Positions 36,549 to 44,202 of a DNA stretch of 64,000 nucleotides are shown piece by piece; the stretch's first letter is position 1; every line of letters begins with the position of its first letter. The DNA is from Pseudescherichia sp032055545 (GTDB lineage Bacteria > Pseudomonadota > Gammaproteobacteria > Enterobacterales > Enterobacteriaceae), in contig DAMBQR010000006.1 of the NCBI GenBank assembly GCA_032055545.1, positions 1 to 64,000 on the forward strand, written 5' to 3'. The translations under genes and the position numbers were made by a program. Under the pieces are notes generated by a model. The model was not told the DNA's origin. It ran no database searches and worked only from the letters and a program-made list of their open reading frames with translations.

Positions 36549-37946
36549 ATGGCGACAGGCTTTTACCTCCGGGTAGGTGATCACACTACTTGCGGCGGCA
36601 AAATATTAACCGGAACACCAGAGCTCGACTGGTACGGTGCAAACGCAGCCCGTGAAGGTGATCTTGTCTCCTGTGGTAAAAATCCGGGAGTGACATACAA
36701 GATCATAGGTGGTACAGAGAGTTTCATGGATGAAAGGCAACGGTTAGCAGGAACGCTGGATAGCTTCAGCTCCTGTCCCTGCAAGGCCAGGTTCATCCCC
36801 TCTATACCTGACTGTTATGAACAAGAAACTTTCTCTTCGTCAAAACGTTCAAGTGTCGCGGCTGCGGTTTTTGTCCCAGCCGCAGTCATGCCAAAACGTT
36901 TTTCAGAGTCAGAGCCAGAACAACATGCCCAGGCCGTGAAAAAGAAATCGGGCATTGATGCAGGTTTTGCCGTTATCCCATATGGCGGCACCACGAATGC
37001 CTGGCAACGTCAGCTGTTTACATCAAACCCGCCTTCAGGAGCTGAAGAACTATTTGCTTCGTTAAATGGCGCAGGAAAGGAGTACAAAGCCGGCTCTATT
37101 CTGCTTCTGGTCGATCCTGAAAAGCAGGCCAGCGAGCAGATTAACCATATGAAAACGGCTAAGCAGCGCATTGATGTAGCCCTGGAACCACTTACGCATC
37201 AGGAGGCTAACTTCCTGCATCAGCATTACGCCACTATTGCCAACTTCTCGAACATTGCCGATAAGGGGATAGGCCTTTTAGCCGACCCCGTAGGTAAGTA
37301 CTTTGAGAATATCGAAAAAATCCTTAATGAGATTCAGCAAACGTACAAAAGTGCTTACCTGACACGCGGTGCGTTGATTGGTGCGGAATTTTATGTCAAG
37401 CGTGCCCATCTGTTTAAAGAACTTGAAAGTGTCCTGAAAGTGGGCTTCCTGAATAAGGCCATGAAGTTCGGCGAGTACACAAAGATCAAAAATGCGCTGG
37501 GCTTATCTACTAGTGCAATTACTTACAAATGGAATGAAACAGGGATCGACGACATTGAAGGCTACGCAACGCATATTGAGCGCGCAGCCAAGTACGTGAA
37601 AGCTATGCGTTATACGGGTTATGTGGGGATCGGTTTTAGCGCCCTTCACTCTCTCAATGAAATTCATGAGGCTTGCTCTGTAGGGCGCGAGGCCGAATGT
37701 ACTAAGAAAAAATACACTGAGATTGGTGGTTTTTCTGGTGGGATCATTGGAGGTATAGCGGGTGGTGCAGTTGGTACGGGTATATGTACCTTAGTTTTAG
37801 GTACTGCAACAATAGAAGTTGGTGGTGCTGGGGCATTAGCTTGCGGTGTAATACTTGGAACAAGTGGTAGCTACGCAGGTGGAGAGTACTTATCATCGAA
37901 AGGTGTGGATTTAGGAGAATCAATATATGAGACGGCAGGTAAATAA
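36549..37946 (+). CDS. PAAR-domain protein with glycine-zipper C-terminus, candidate type VI effector
   Basis: The 465-residue protein starts with a PAAR domain (about residues 1-95) containing HTTCGGKILTG, REGDLVSCGKN and FSSCPCKARF, the spike-tip module of type VI secretion. A helical middle region (about 130-390) follows. The C-terminus (about 392-445) is hydrophobic and glycine-rich, with repeated GG-x2/3-GG spacing as in membrane-inserting glycine zippers, which suggests a pore-forming or membrane toxin. I chose the ATG at 36549 because GAGGG precedes it and the PAAR domain begins there. It shares one base with the next gene (TAATG), the layout of an effector-immunity pair. No VgrG or other T6SS gene is in the window. 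Confidence 0.75.
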   Translation: MATGFYLRVGDHTTCGGKILTGTPELDWYGANAAREGDLVSCGKNPGVTYKIIGGTESFMDERQRLAGTLDSFSSCPCKARFIPSIPDCYEQETFSSSKRSSVAAAVFVPAAVMPKRFSESEPEQHAQAVKKKSGIDAGFAVIPYGGTTNAWQRQLFTSNPPSGAEELFASLNGAGKEYKAGSILLLVDPEKQASEQINHMKTAKQRIDVALEPLTHQEANFLHQHYATIANFSNIADKGIGLLADPVGKYFENIEKILNEIQQTYKSAYLTRGALIGAEFYVKRAHLFKELESVLKVGFLNKAMKFGEYTKIKNALGLSTSAITYKWNETGIDDIEGYATHIERAAKYVKAMRYTGYVGIGFSALHSLNEIHEACSVGREAECTKKKYTEIGGFSGGIIGGIAGGAVGTGICTLVLGTATIEVGGAGALACGVILGTSGSYAGGEYLSSKGVDLGESIYETAGK

Positions 37947-38326
37947 TGAACATCATACCTGCTACTTTCACATTTCTGTGCATAACCTTTGGATTTATTT
38001 CTATCGCATACTCAGTATTAAACAATAAGGAACACAATAAGTTATGCGATGTTTTTCATAGTAGATTTGGATATTTACCTAATGGAATAATACTTGCTCA
38101 GGCTGGAGGTCTTTTCTTAACCTTCCAAAAAGATTTCTATTTCTTATTCCCTCTTATAGTTAGAAAAGGTAGTTTTATAGTTAGGAATATGAAATCAGAT
38201 CATTATGATTTCATTAGAAACTTACCTACTGAAATGACAGCATGGTTAAAGATTAAATTTACACTGCTCCTGATAACCATCACATTTTTTTTTGCAACTA
38301 TTGTAACATCCTATATCTTTGAGTAA
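37946..38326 (+). CDS. Two-helix membrane protein, candidate immunity protein of the PAAR effector
   Basis: The 126-residue product has hydrophobic helices at about residues 5-25 and 101-123 and a basic middle part, so it should sit in the inner membrane. Translation is coupled to the PAAR gene through TAATG. The base composition is strongly AT-rich, unlike the core genes. By position and topology it could block a pore-forming toxin in the producer's own inner membrane. I recognise no family. Confidence 0.6.
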   Translation: MNIIPATFTFLCITFGFISIAYSVLNNKEHNKLCDVFHSRFGYLPNGIILAQAGGLFLTFQKDFYFLFPLIVRKGSFIVRNMKSDHYDFIRNLPTEMTAWLKIKFTLLLITITFFFATIVTSYIFE

Positions 38327-38378
38327 TTTTAACAAGAAAAAAATAATTATATTACTTTATTTTTAAGATTACCGCCTA

Positions 38379-38490
38379 TTATCCCTGAAACGGTTCGCAC
38401 CACGGCTCCAGCACCGCCTCTAGTCACCCCCCGGCCAGCGCATCCGCGACCGTGTCCTCTGGTACACACGCCAGCCCCATACCGGAGAAA
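38379..38490 (-). pseudogene. Relic of the 3' part of a LysR-type regulator gene
   Basis: This fragment is about 85% identical to part of the intact LysR gene near 39933-40045, in the same orientation. On the minus strand it still reads GMGLACVPEDTVADAL and LEAVLEPWCEPFQG, but with a TGA stop between these blocks and TAA-TAG after them. Similarity ends abruptly on both sides. It is a dead copy left by recombination or duplication during insertion of the neighbouring genes. Confidence 0.85.
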
Positions 38491-38538
38491 AGGCTTTACT
38501 CCACATCCCCTTTCTCATGTAATTGTGTAGTAAGCGCA

Positions 38539-39117
38539 TTAACTCGTAGTAAGCTGACTTATAAAAACTCCTTGTATTACATTTCCTTGGAGATAATATT
38601 GAATACAGTTCCCCTGAATGTACTCATCTGAAACCTTTGTATCGTTACAATACATAACAATATCTTTTTTTGGTCTGTTAGAAAAATAAGAAGATACTTT
38701 TTCTTTAGACGCATTTAATAACGGCACATCATTAATGGACACCTCCAACCTATCCTTAAATGTTTTACAGTTTGAATCCCCTGCTGCGATGCCTATTGCA
38801 GTAAGATCCCCCTGACCCATTTCATTATCCGATATAAACCAATAATTGACACCTTCACTTTGCAGACAAATCCAGGATGCTTGATCGTCTTTATTTACAG
38901 TAATACCAGTATGTTTAGCAATATCATCCAGCGTACTGGACTCCATTACATAACTATCCCCCCCTATAATAACACTTGGTATCAGAGACTTATTTGTATC
39001 ATACTCATCTGAGTAATTCTCTGTATCCTCATCGTAGTACCTTGCCCCAAAACCTTTCATACAGGCAGCGAAACAAGCATTACTCAGCAGAATAAATATC
39101 AACAGGGTATATTTCAT
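38539..39117 (-). CDS. Exported protein, candidate immunity protein of the Tlde1-like effector
   Basis: The 192-residue protein has a cleavable signal peptide (about residues 1-18, ending CFA-A) and a soluble acidic remainder with several cysteines, so it should reside in the periplasm. It starts one base after the stop codon of the Tlde1-like gene; an in-frame TTG 12 bases earlier is also possible. Periplasmic location and tight coupling fit an immunity protein against a peptidoglycan-targeting toxin. The sequence itself is not recognised, and composition is AT-rich. Confidence 0.6.
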   Translation of the reverse strand: MKYTLLIFILLSNACFAACMKGFGARYYDEDTENYSDEYDTNKSLIPSVIIGGDSYVMESSTLDDIAKHTGITVNKDDQASWICLQSEGVNYWFISDNEMGQGDLTAIGIAAGDSNCKTFKDRLEVSINDVPLLNASKEKVSSYFSNRPKKDIVMYCNDTKVSDEYIQGNCIQYYLQGNVIQGVFISQLTTS

Positions 39118-39118
39118 A

Positions 39119-39487
39119 TTAATCTTCAACTACCAGAATCTTATCTGAACTATCATTAATTTCTTTACGATATCGAATATCTAAGATAATGCACCCATCA
39201 GAAGCATCTCGTGGGTGCTTCCCACTATTGCCATGTATCATAAATCCATCTCGTCCACACATTTGATTCTCAATAAAGGGGGTCAAACGCATTGTCATGG
39301 CTCGTGTTTTATGATGATAGAAAGCAGGCCCAATAGTGTAAGTTCCTCTTGGCAAAGGACCTTTACCACTTACACACTCATTGGCGGAATCATTCCAATA
39401 TCCTGGCCTACCTGAGTATTCAGCATCAAATTTATATGTACCGTTGAGGTAGAATTTATGCACACTGACTTTATATACCCACGGCAT
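39119..39487 (-). CDS. Tlde1-family (DUF2778) L,D-transpeptidase-like effector
   Basis: The 122-residue protein matches the Tlde1/DUF2778 pattern: PWVYKVSVHKFYLNG at the N-terminus, GPLPRGTYTIG in the middle and the catalytic IHG (His85) plus ASDGCI (Ser96 to Cys99) motif. Salmonella Tlde1 is a type VI effector that attacks tetrapeptide stems and exchanges D-amino acids in target peptidoglycan. AAGGAGG seven bases before the ATG at 39487 decides the start; a longer frame to 39550 lacks this. No signal peptide is present, as expected for a T6SS-delivered toxin. The partner gene is immediately downstream. Confidence 0.78.
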   Translation of the reverse strand: MPWVYKVSVHKFYLNGTYKFDAEYSGRPGYWNDSANECVSGKGPLPRGTYTIGPAFYHHKTRAMTMRLTPFIENQMCGRDGFMIHGNSGKHPRDASDGCIILDIRYRKEINDSSDKILVVED

Positions 39488-39857
39488 TATGCGGCCTCCT
39501 TGCTGTTCCATGAGTCGGAATGAATAATATTCCCGTCCAGGTAGTGCCACGTAATCTTTTCATAGGCTAAGCAGAAAGCCTCATTTCCAATAAAAATTAA
39601 TTTCACTATCGGCACTAACATTCATAGGGTTTAATGAAAGCCTATTCCTACCGTGAAAAATTTCAATGTATCAATCGTAACAAAAATTAATCTATAAACA
39701 GGTAATAGTGGCTGGAACACGCCCTATCTAATGATAGGACATATTATATAAAAAAGATGCCACTTAAAGCCTGGGCAATTCATCGCCATGATTATATTTA
39801 CTGAAAAAATATTTATTCGGTATTCATTATGCTAATCACTGTTATTGGTCAATCACA
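39488..39857. other. Intergenic region between lysR and the Tlde1-like gene
   Basis: This 370-base AT-rich region has no supported gene. It contains a small CCTATC-TAAT-GATAGG hairpin at 39723-39738 and a TATAAT hexamer on the minus strand at 39743-39748 that could be the -10 of the effector gene, though no good -35 is visible. Confidence 0.5.
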
Positions 39858-40751
39858 CTACCCCTTATACCTCAGCGCCTCTATCAGCCGGGCAAAGGCC
39901 TGGGTATGCTGTTTGCGACTCGGGTAGTAGAGATAATACCCCTGAAACGGTTCGCACCACGGCTCCAGCACCGCCTCCAGTTTCCCCTCGACCAGCGCAT
40001 CGGCAACCGTATCCTCTGGCACAAAGGCCAGCCCCATGCCGCAGATCGCTGCGTCAATGCGCGCAGGCAGATTATTAAAAGTCAGCTGCCCCTCGACGCG
40101 TACCCGTAAATCCTGTCCGTTGCGGGAGAACTCCCAGGCATAAAGCCCACCCAGCGTCGGCAGGCGGATATTGATGCAGCGGTGGTGCTGAAGCTCGTGC
40201 GGCGTGTCTGGCCTGCCATGACGCGCAAAGTAGTCCGGGGAGCCAACCACCAGCATGCGCCAGTCCGGCCCAATCCTTACCGCAACCATATCTTTGGCTA
40301 CCTGCTCCCCCAGCCGTACGCCCGCATCAAAGCGGCCGCTGACGATATCCGTCAGGCTATTATCAGTGGTCAGCTCAACGTTGACATCAGGATAAGCATT
40401 CAGGAAAGGCTTCAGCGCTGGCCAGACCGTAGAGTGCAGGGCGTGCTCCCCAAGGTTGATACGGATATTGCCGGCGACGCGGTCGCGCATCTCGGTTAGC
40501 GAAGTCAGCTCGCTCTCGATCTCGCTAAAGCGCGGTGCGATGGTGTTGATGAGCCTCTCGCCCGCCTCGGTGGGCGCAACGCTGCGGGTGGTGCGCGTTA
40601 ACAGGCGGATCTCAAGCCGCTCTTCCAGCCCCTTAATGGCATGGCTCAGGGCCGACTGGGAGACACCAAGCTTCGCCGCCGCCCGGGTAAAGCTGCGCTC
40701 CTGCGCCACCACGGTCAGATAGTAGAGATCGTTAAAGTTATCTTTTAGCAT
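39858..40751 (-). CDS. LysR-type transcriptional regulator
   Basis: The 297-residue protein has an N-terminal winged helix (about residues 1-60, with FTRAAAKLGVSQSALSHAIKGLEERL) and a periplasmic-binding-protein-like effector domain. It is divergent from the dehydrogenase gene at 40916, the usual layout for a LysR regulator and its target. I used the ATG at 40751; a GTG two codons earlier is possible. A broken copy of its 3' part lies at 38379-38490. The inducer is unknown. Confidence 0.88.
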   Translation of the reverse strand: MLKDNFNDLYYLTVVAQERSFTRAAAKLGVSQSALSHAIKGLEERLEIRLLTRTTRSVAPTEAGERLINTIAPRFSEIESELTSLTEMRDRVAGNIRINLGEHALHSTVWPALKPFLNAYPDVNVELTTDNSLTDIVSGRFDAGVRLGEQVAKDMVAVRIGPDWRMLVVGSPDYFARHGRPDTPHELQHHRCINIRLPTLGGLYAWEFSRNGQDLRVRVEGQLTFNNLPARIDAAICGMGLAFVPEDTVADALVEGKLEAVLEPWCEPFQGYYLYYPSRKQHTQAFARLIEALRYKG

Positions 40752-40915
40752 CAACACCGTCTCACTATTTATGAGTAAGGCTCAACAATAGCGTAATCAG
40801 AGCCTATTTTCACTCCTGAAGGATAAGTGCTGCTGTTATTAGATGCTGTTTCCCGCACCCCACGCTGGTTACCCTAAACTCATCTATTTGAAGCCACTCA
40901 TGCTATGGAGTATTT

Positions 40916-41923
40916 ATGAAAGCTATTGCTATTACTGCAGCGGCACAGGTCGACGGCAACGTTGACGCCCTGCAGGAGATTGAGATTGAAAAACCGGTCG
41001 CGCACGGCCACGATCTGCTGGTGCAGGTAAAAGCCATCTCCGTTAACCCGGTAGATACAAAGGTGCGCGCAGGCTTTAACGCCGACAAGCCGCGTATTCT
41101 CGGCTGGGATGCGGTGGGCGTTGTGGCCGAAGTGGGTGACGCGGTGACGCTGTTTAAGCCAGGCGACACCGTGTGGTACGCCGGAGCGCTGACCCGTCCG
41201 GGCAGCAATAGCGAATATCAGCTGGTGGATGAGCGCATTGTAGCGCTGAAGCCGACATCTCTGGATAACGCCTCTGCCGCCGCGCTGCCGTTAACGGCCA
41301 TCACCGCGTGGGAGATGCTATTCGATCGCCTCGGCATTAGCGAAAACGGTAACGAAGGCGACGTGCTGCTGATCGTCGGTGCGGCGGGCGGCGTCGGTTC
41401 CATCATGACCCAGCTCGCCCGTAAGCTCACCAGAATGACGGTGATCGGCACGGCGTCACGCCCGGAAAGCCAGCAGTGGGTCACCGATCTTGGAGCACAC
41501 CACGTTATCGATCACAGCAAGCCGCTCAGCGAGGAGCTGGCTCGCATTGGCATCCAGCATGTCACCCACGTCGCCAGCCTGAACAATACCGAAGAGCACT
41601 ATCAGCAGCTGATTGAGGCGCTGATCCCGCAGGGCAAGCTGGCGCTGATTGACGATCCCGAGACGCTGGATGCCCGCCCGCTCAAGGCAAAGAGCATCTC
41701 TCTGCACTGGGAGTTTATGTTTACCCGCTCGATGTTCGAAACTCAGGATATCATTGAGCAGCACCGTCTGTTGACCCGCGTGGCCTCGCTTATCGACAGC
41801 GGCGTGATTAAAACCACCCTGGGCGAACACGCTGGCGCAATCAACGCTGAGAACCTGCGTAAAGCTCACCGCCTGCTGGAGTCCCGACGGGCGGTTGGCA
41901 AAATTGTGCTGGAAGGTTTTTAA
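40916..41923 (+). CDS. Zinc-type alcohol dehydrogenase-like / quinone oxidoreductase family protein
   Basis: The 335-residue medium-chain dehydrogenase/reductase has a GroES-like N-terminal domain and an NADPH-binding Rossmann fold with the loop GAAGGVGSIMTQLA near residue 155. The usual zinc ligands are not evident, so it belongs with the zinc-free quinone-oxidoreductase branch. It is probably an NADPH-dependent reductase of quinones or electrophiles controlled by the divergent LysR regulator; this is inference. TATGGAG lies upstream of the ATG. Confidence 0.87.
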   Translation: MKAIAITAAAQVDGNVDALQEIEIEKPVAHGHDLLVQVKAISVNPVDTKVRAGFNADKPRILGWDAVGVVAEVGDAVTLFKPGDTVWYAGALTRPGSNSEYQLVDERIVALKPTSLDNASAAALPLTAITAWEMLFDRLGISENGNEGDVLLIVGAAGGVGSIMTQLARKLTRMTVIGTASRPESQQWVTDLGAHHVIDHSKPLSEELARIGIQHVTHVASLNNTEEHYQQLIEALIPQGKLALIDDPETLDARPLKAKSISLHWEFMFTRSMFETQDIIEQHRLLTRVASLIDSGVIKTTLGEHAGAINAENLRKAHRLLESRRAVGKIVLEGF

Positions 41924-41958
41924 CGCCAGGATTTCTCCCAAAAGATATTTCCCCTACC

Positions 41959-41985
41959 AGCGGATGGCGGTTTTAGCGATCCGCT
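41959..41985 (+). terminator. Hairpin after the dehydrogenase gene
   Basis: AGCGGAT and ATCCGCT form a 7-bp stem around a 13-base loop about 35 bases after the stop codon. A pyrimidine-rich stretch rather than a pure U-run follows, so its strength as terminator is uncertain. Confidence 0.45.
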
Positions 41986-42147
41986 GCTTCTGCTTTCTCC
42001 CGCATTTGCTTACACTTTTTAGCAAGGTACGCGCGAGCAAGATAGCTTTTGCTATTGCTTTCAGAGAGAAATCACAGCGATGATAGCGCGCACGTAATAC
42101 GAAAGGGCCAGACGAAAACAGCCCACCCGGCAAAATATGGAGAGACC

Positions 42148-42477
42148 ATGGGTAAGACTAAACTGATGCTTCTTGGTGCGCTGCTGGTATCAGCAAGCAC
42201 CGCTTTCGCAGCGCCACAGCTCGCTGCCGCCTCGGGGGTATCGAAGTATGAGCTGCAGGAGTTTGTGGCCGACTTTACCAAATTCAAAATCGGCGACACC
42301 GTTCCGCCGATGTATCTCACCGATGAATACAATATCAAGGCATGGCAGCAGCGCAACCTGCCCGCGCCGGATGCCGGAAGCCGCTGGACCTACATGGGCG
42401 GCAACTACGTGCTGATCACCGAACCCGAAGGTAAGATCCTCAAAGTTTATGACGGCGAGATCTTCTACCACCGATGA
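42148..42477 (+). CDS. rcnB: Periplasmic nickel/cobalt homeostasis protein RcnB
   Basis: The 109-residue protein has a signal peptide (about 1-21, ending AFA-A) and is very similar to E. coli RcnB over GVSKYELQEFVADF, DEYNIKAWQQRNLPAPDAG and the C-terminal YDGEIFYHR. RcnB is a periplasmic protein that tunes RcnA-mediated Ni/Co efflux. GGAGAG before the ATG at 42148 sets the start. In E. coli the gene follows rcnRA; these are not present here, where the effector cluster fills the gap after thiM. It overlaps the next gene by four bases. Confidence 0.92.
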   Translation: MGKTKLMLLGALLVSASTAFAAPQLAAASGVSKYELQEFVADFTKFKIGDTVPPMYLTDEYNIKAWQQRNLPAPDAGSRWTYMGGNYVLITEPEGKILKVYDGEIFYHR

Positions 42478-42899
42478 TTATTCGTCCCTGGCAGGAGAGC
42501 GATCGCCCCTTCCTTCGCACGCTCTACCTGCACGCCCGCCGTACCTGCTGGACATGGAAAGAGGGTCGCGACTGGCAGCTGGAAGATTTTGATGCCGTCA
42601 CCCTCGGGGAGCGCATCTGGGTCGCCGAAGAGGATGGACATCGGCTGGGCTTCGCCTCGGTCACGCTGAACGATAACTTTGTCCACAACCTGTTCGTTGA
42701 TCCGGCGTATCAGGGCCGGGGCGTGGGCAGCGCACTGCTGCAAAAGGTACAGTCGTACTTTACCAGCTCGGGATCGTTGAAGTGTCTTGCCGAGAATAAA
42801 GCCGCGCTGGCGTTTTATCGCCGTCACGGCTGGCATATCGAGGCGCGAGGCGAAGCGCCGGAAGGGAATTACTTTTTACTGCACTACAAATTGCTTTAG
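42474..42899 (+). CDS. GNAT-family N-acetyltransferase
   Basis: The 141-residue protein is a single GNAT domain with the acetyl-CoA-binding motif QGRGVGSALL after the strand LFVDPAY and the terminal FYRRHGW segment. Its ATG overlaps the rcnB stop (ATGA), so the two share a transcript. The substrate is unknown; link to metal homeostasis is only positional. A REP element follows. Confidence 0.88.
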   Translation: MIIRPWQESDRPFLRTLYLHARRTCWTWKEGRDWQLEDFDAVTLGERIWVAEEDGHRLGFASVTLNDNFVHNLFVDPAYQGRGVGSALLQKVQSYFTSSGSLKCLAENKAALAFYRRHGWHIEARGEAPEGNYFLLHYKLL

Positions 42900-42902
42900 G
42901 TA

Positions 42903-42938
42903 ACGCCGGGTGGCGGCTTCGCCTGACCCGGCCTACAA
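42903..42938. repeat. REP element between the GNAT gene and mrp
   Basis: ACGCCGGGTGGCGGCTTCGC...GACCCGGCCTAC is a REP palindrome located between two convergent genes. Same family as the other copies in the window. Confidence 0.75.
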
Positions 42939-42957
42939 AATGCCAATTCGGCTCCGC

Positions 42958-44067
42958 TTACACCGCGCGGAAGGCGATCTCGGACGGGATCACGTCGCCC
43001 TGCCAGTAGAGCTGAGCGGCAACGCGCCCGGCCAACCGACGGTAGAGCGCGGTAAATTCGCTATCCGGACGGTGGATCACCGTTGGCGTACCGTTATCAA
43101 GATCCTCACGCAGGGTAATGTGCAGCGGCATCTGTCCCAGCAGCTCGGTGTGATACTGCTCGGCCAGCTTCTCTGCGCCACCGCTGCCGAAAATGGCTTC
43201 GTGATGGCCGCAGTTGCTGCAGATATGCATGCTCATGTTCTCAACGATGCCCAGCACCGGCACTTCCACCTTCTCAAACATCACTATGCCTTTTTTGGCA
43301 TCGATCAGGGCGATGTCCTGCGGCGTCGTCACTACCAGCGCCCCGGTCACCGGGATGTTTTGCGCCAGCGTCAGCTGAATGTCGCCGGTACCCGGCGGCA
43401 TATCCAGCACCAGGTAGTCCAGATCCGGCCACATCGACTCCTGCAGCAACTGCAGCAGCGCCTTGCTGGCCATCGGGCCACGCCACACCATGGCGTTGTC
43501 ATCGGTAACCAGGTAGCCGATCGAGTTGGTCGCCAGGCCGTGGGCCATAATCGGCGCCATATGGGTGCCGTCCGGAGAGGTCGGGCGATTGCCTTCAGTA
43601 CCCAGCATCGCCGGAATTGACGGACCGTAGATATCGGCATCGAGGATACCGACCTTCGCTCCTTCGGCAGCCAGCGCCAGCGCCAGGTTGACCGCAGTAG
43701 AGGACTTCCCTACCCCGCCCTTGCCGGAGCTGACGGCGATAATATTCTTCACGCCGTTGATACCCGGCTGGTTTTTAACACGCTTCAGCGTGGCGATGGT
43801 GTGGGACAGTTTCCAGTCGATGGCTTTTGCGCCGGTGATGCGTAGCAGCTCGGCGCTACACTGCTCCTTCAGCTCCTCAAACGCGCTGCGCCAGGCGAAC
43901 GGCATCAGCAGTTCGATGTGCACGGTGTCATCCAGCCAGGCAACGTGGTGCACGGCTTTTAACGCGGTGAGATTATGCTTCAAAGTAGGGTGCTGAAAAT
44001 TTGCCAGCGTTCCGGCAACCATTGCTCGCAGGGCTTCCGGTGATTTGGCCTGGGATTGAGAGTTCAT
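42958..44067 (-). CDS. mrp: Iron-sulfur cluster carrier protein Mrp (ApbC)
   Basis: The 369-residue protein has the E. coli Mrp length, with an N-terminal MIP18-like domain and a ParA/MinD-type ATPase domain. The deviant Walker A SGKGGVGKSSTAVN and the CxxC motif ICSNCGHHE, which binds a bridging 4Fe-4S cluster, are intact. It transfers iron-sulfur clusters to apoproteins. I used the ATG at 44067 by comparison with E. coli; the frame is open 14 codons further. It is divergent from metG, as in E. coli. Confidence 0.96.
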   Translation of the reverse strand: MNSQSQAKSPEALRAMVAGTLANFQHPTLKHNLTALKAVHHVAWLDDTVHIELLMPFAWRSAFEELKEQCSAELLRITGAKAIDWKLSHTIATLKRVKNQPGINGVKNIIAVSSGKGGVGKSSTAVNLALALAAEGAKVGILDADIYGPSIPAMLGTEGNRPTSPDGTHMAPIMAHGLATNSIGYLVTDDNAMVWRGPMASKALLQLLQESMWPDLDYLVLDMPPGTGDIQLTLAQNIPVTGALVVTTPQDIALIDAKKGIVMFEKVEVPVLGIVENMSMHICSNCGHHEAIFGSGGAEKLAEQYHTELLGQMPLHITLREDLDNGTPTVIHRPDSEFTALYRRLAGRVAAQLYWQGDVIPSEIAFRAV

Positions 44068-44202
44068 CCCGACTCCTCTGTTCTTGTAGGTGAAAAGCTC
44101 GTGTAGCAAGTTTACCTGAAAGAAAAAGGTTTGTGCTTACTTAATAGTGCCCCATTTGGTAATATCAAAACCCCTTTTTTTACAGAAGACGTAATGCTCA
44201 CT

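Noticed and set aside
37744..38037. Minus-strand 97-codon frame across the PAAR/immunity junction
   Set aside because: Antisense to two coupled genes and of low complexity (Leu/His-rich); judged a shadow frame.
36549..39487. Possible complete type VI secretion locus
   Set aside because: No VgrG, Hcp, sheath, baseplate or membrane-complex genes occur in the window; only cargo-like genes are present.
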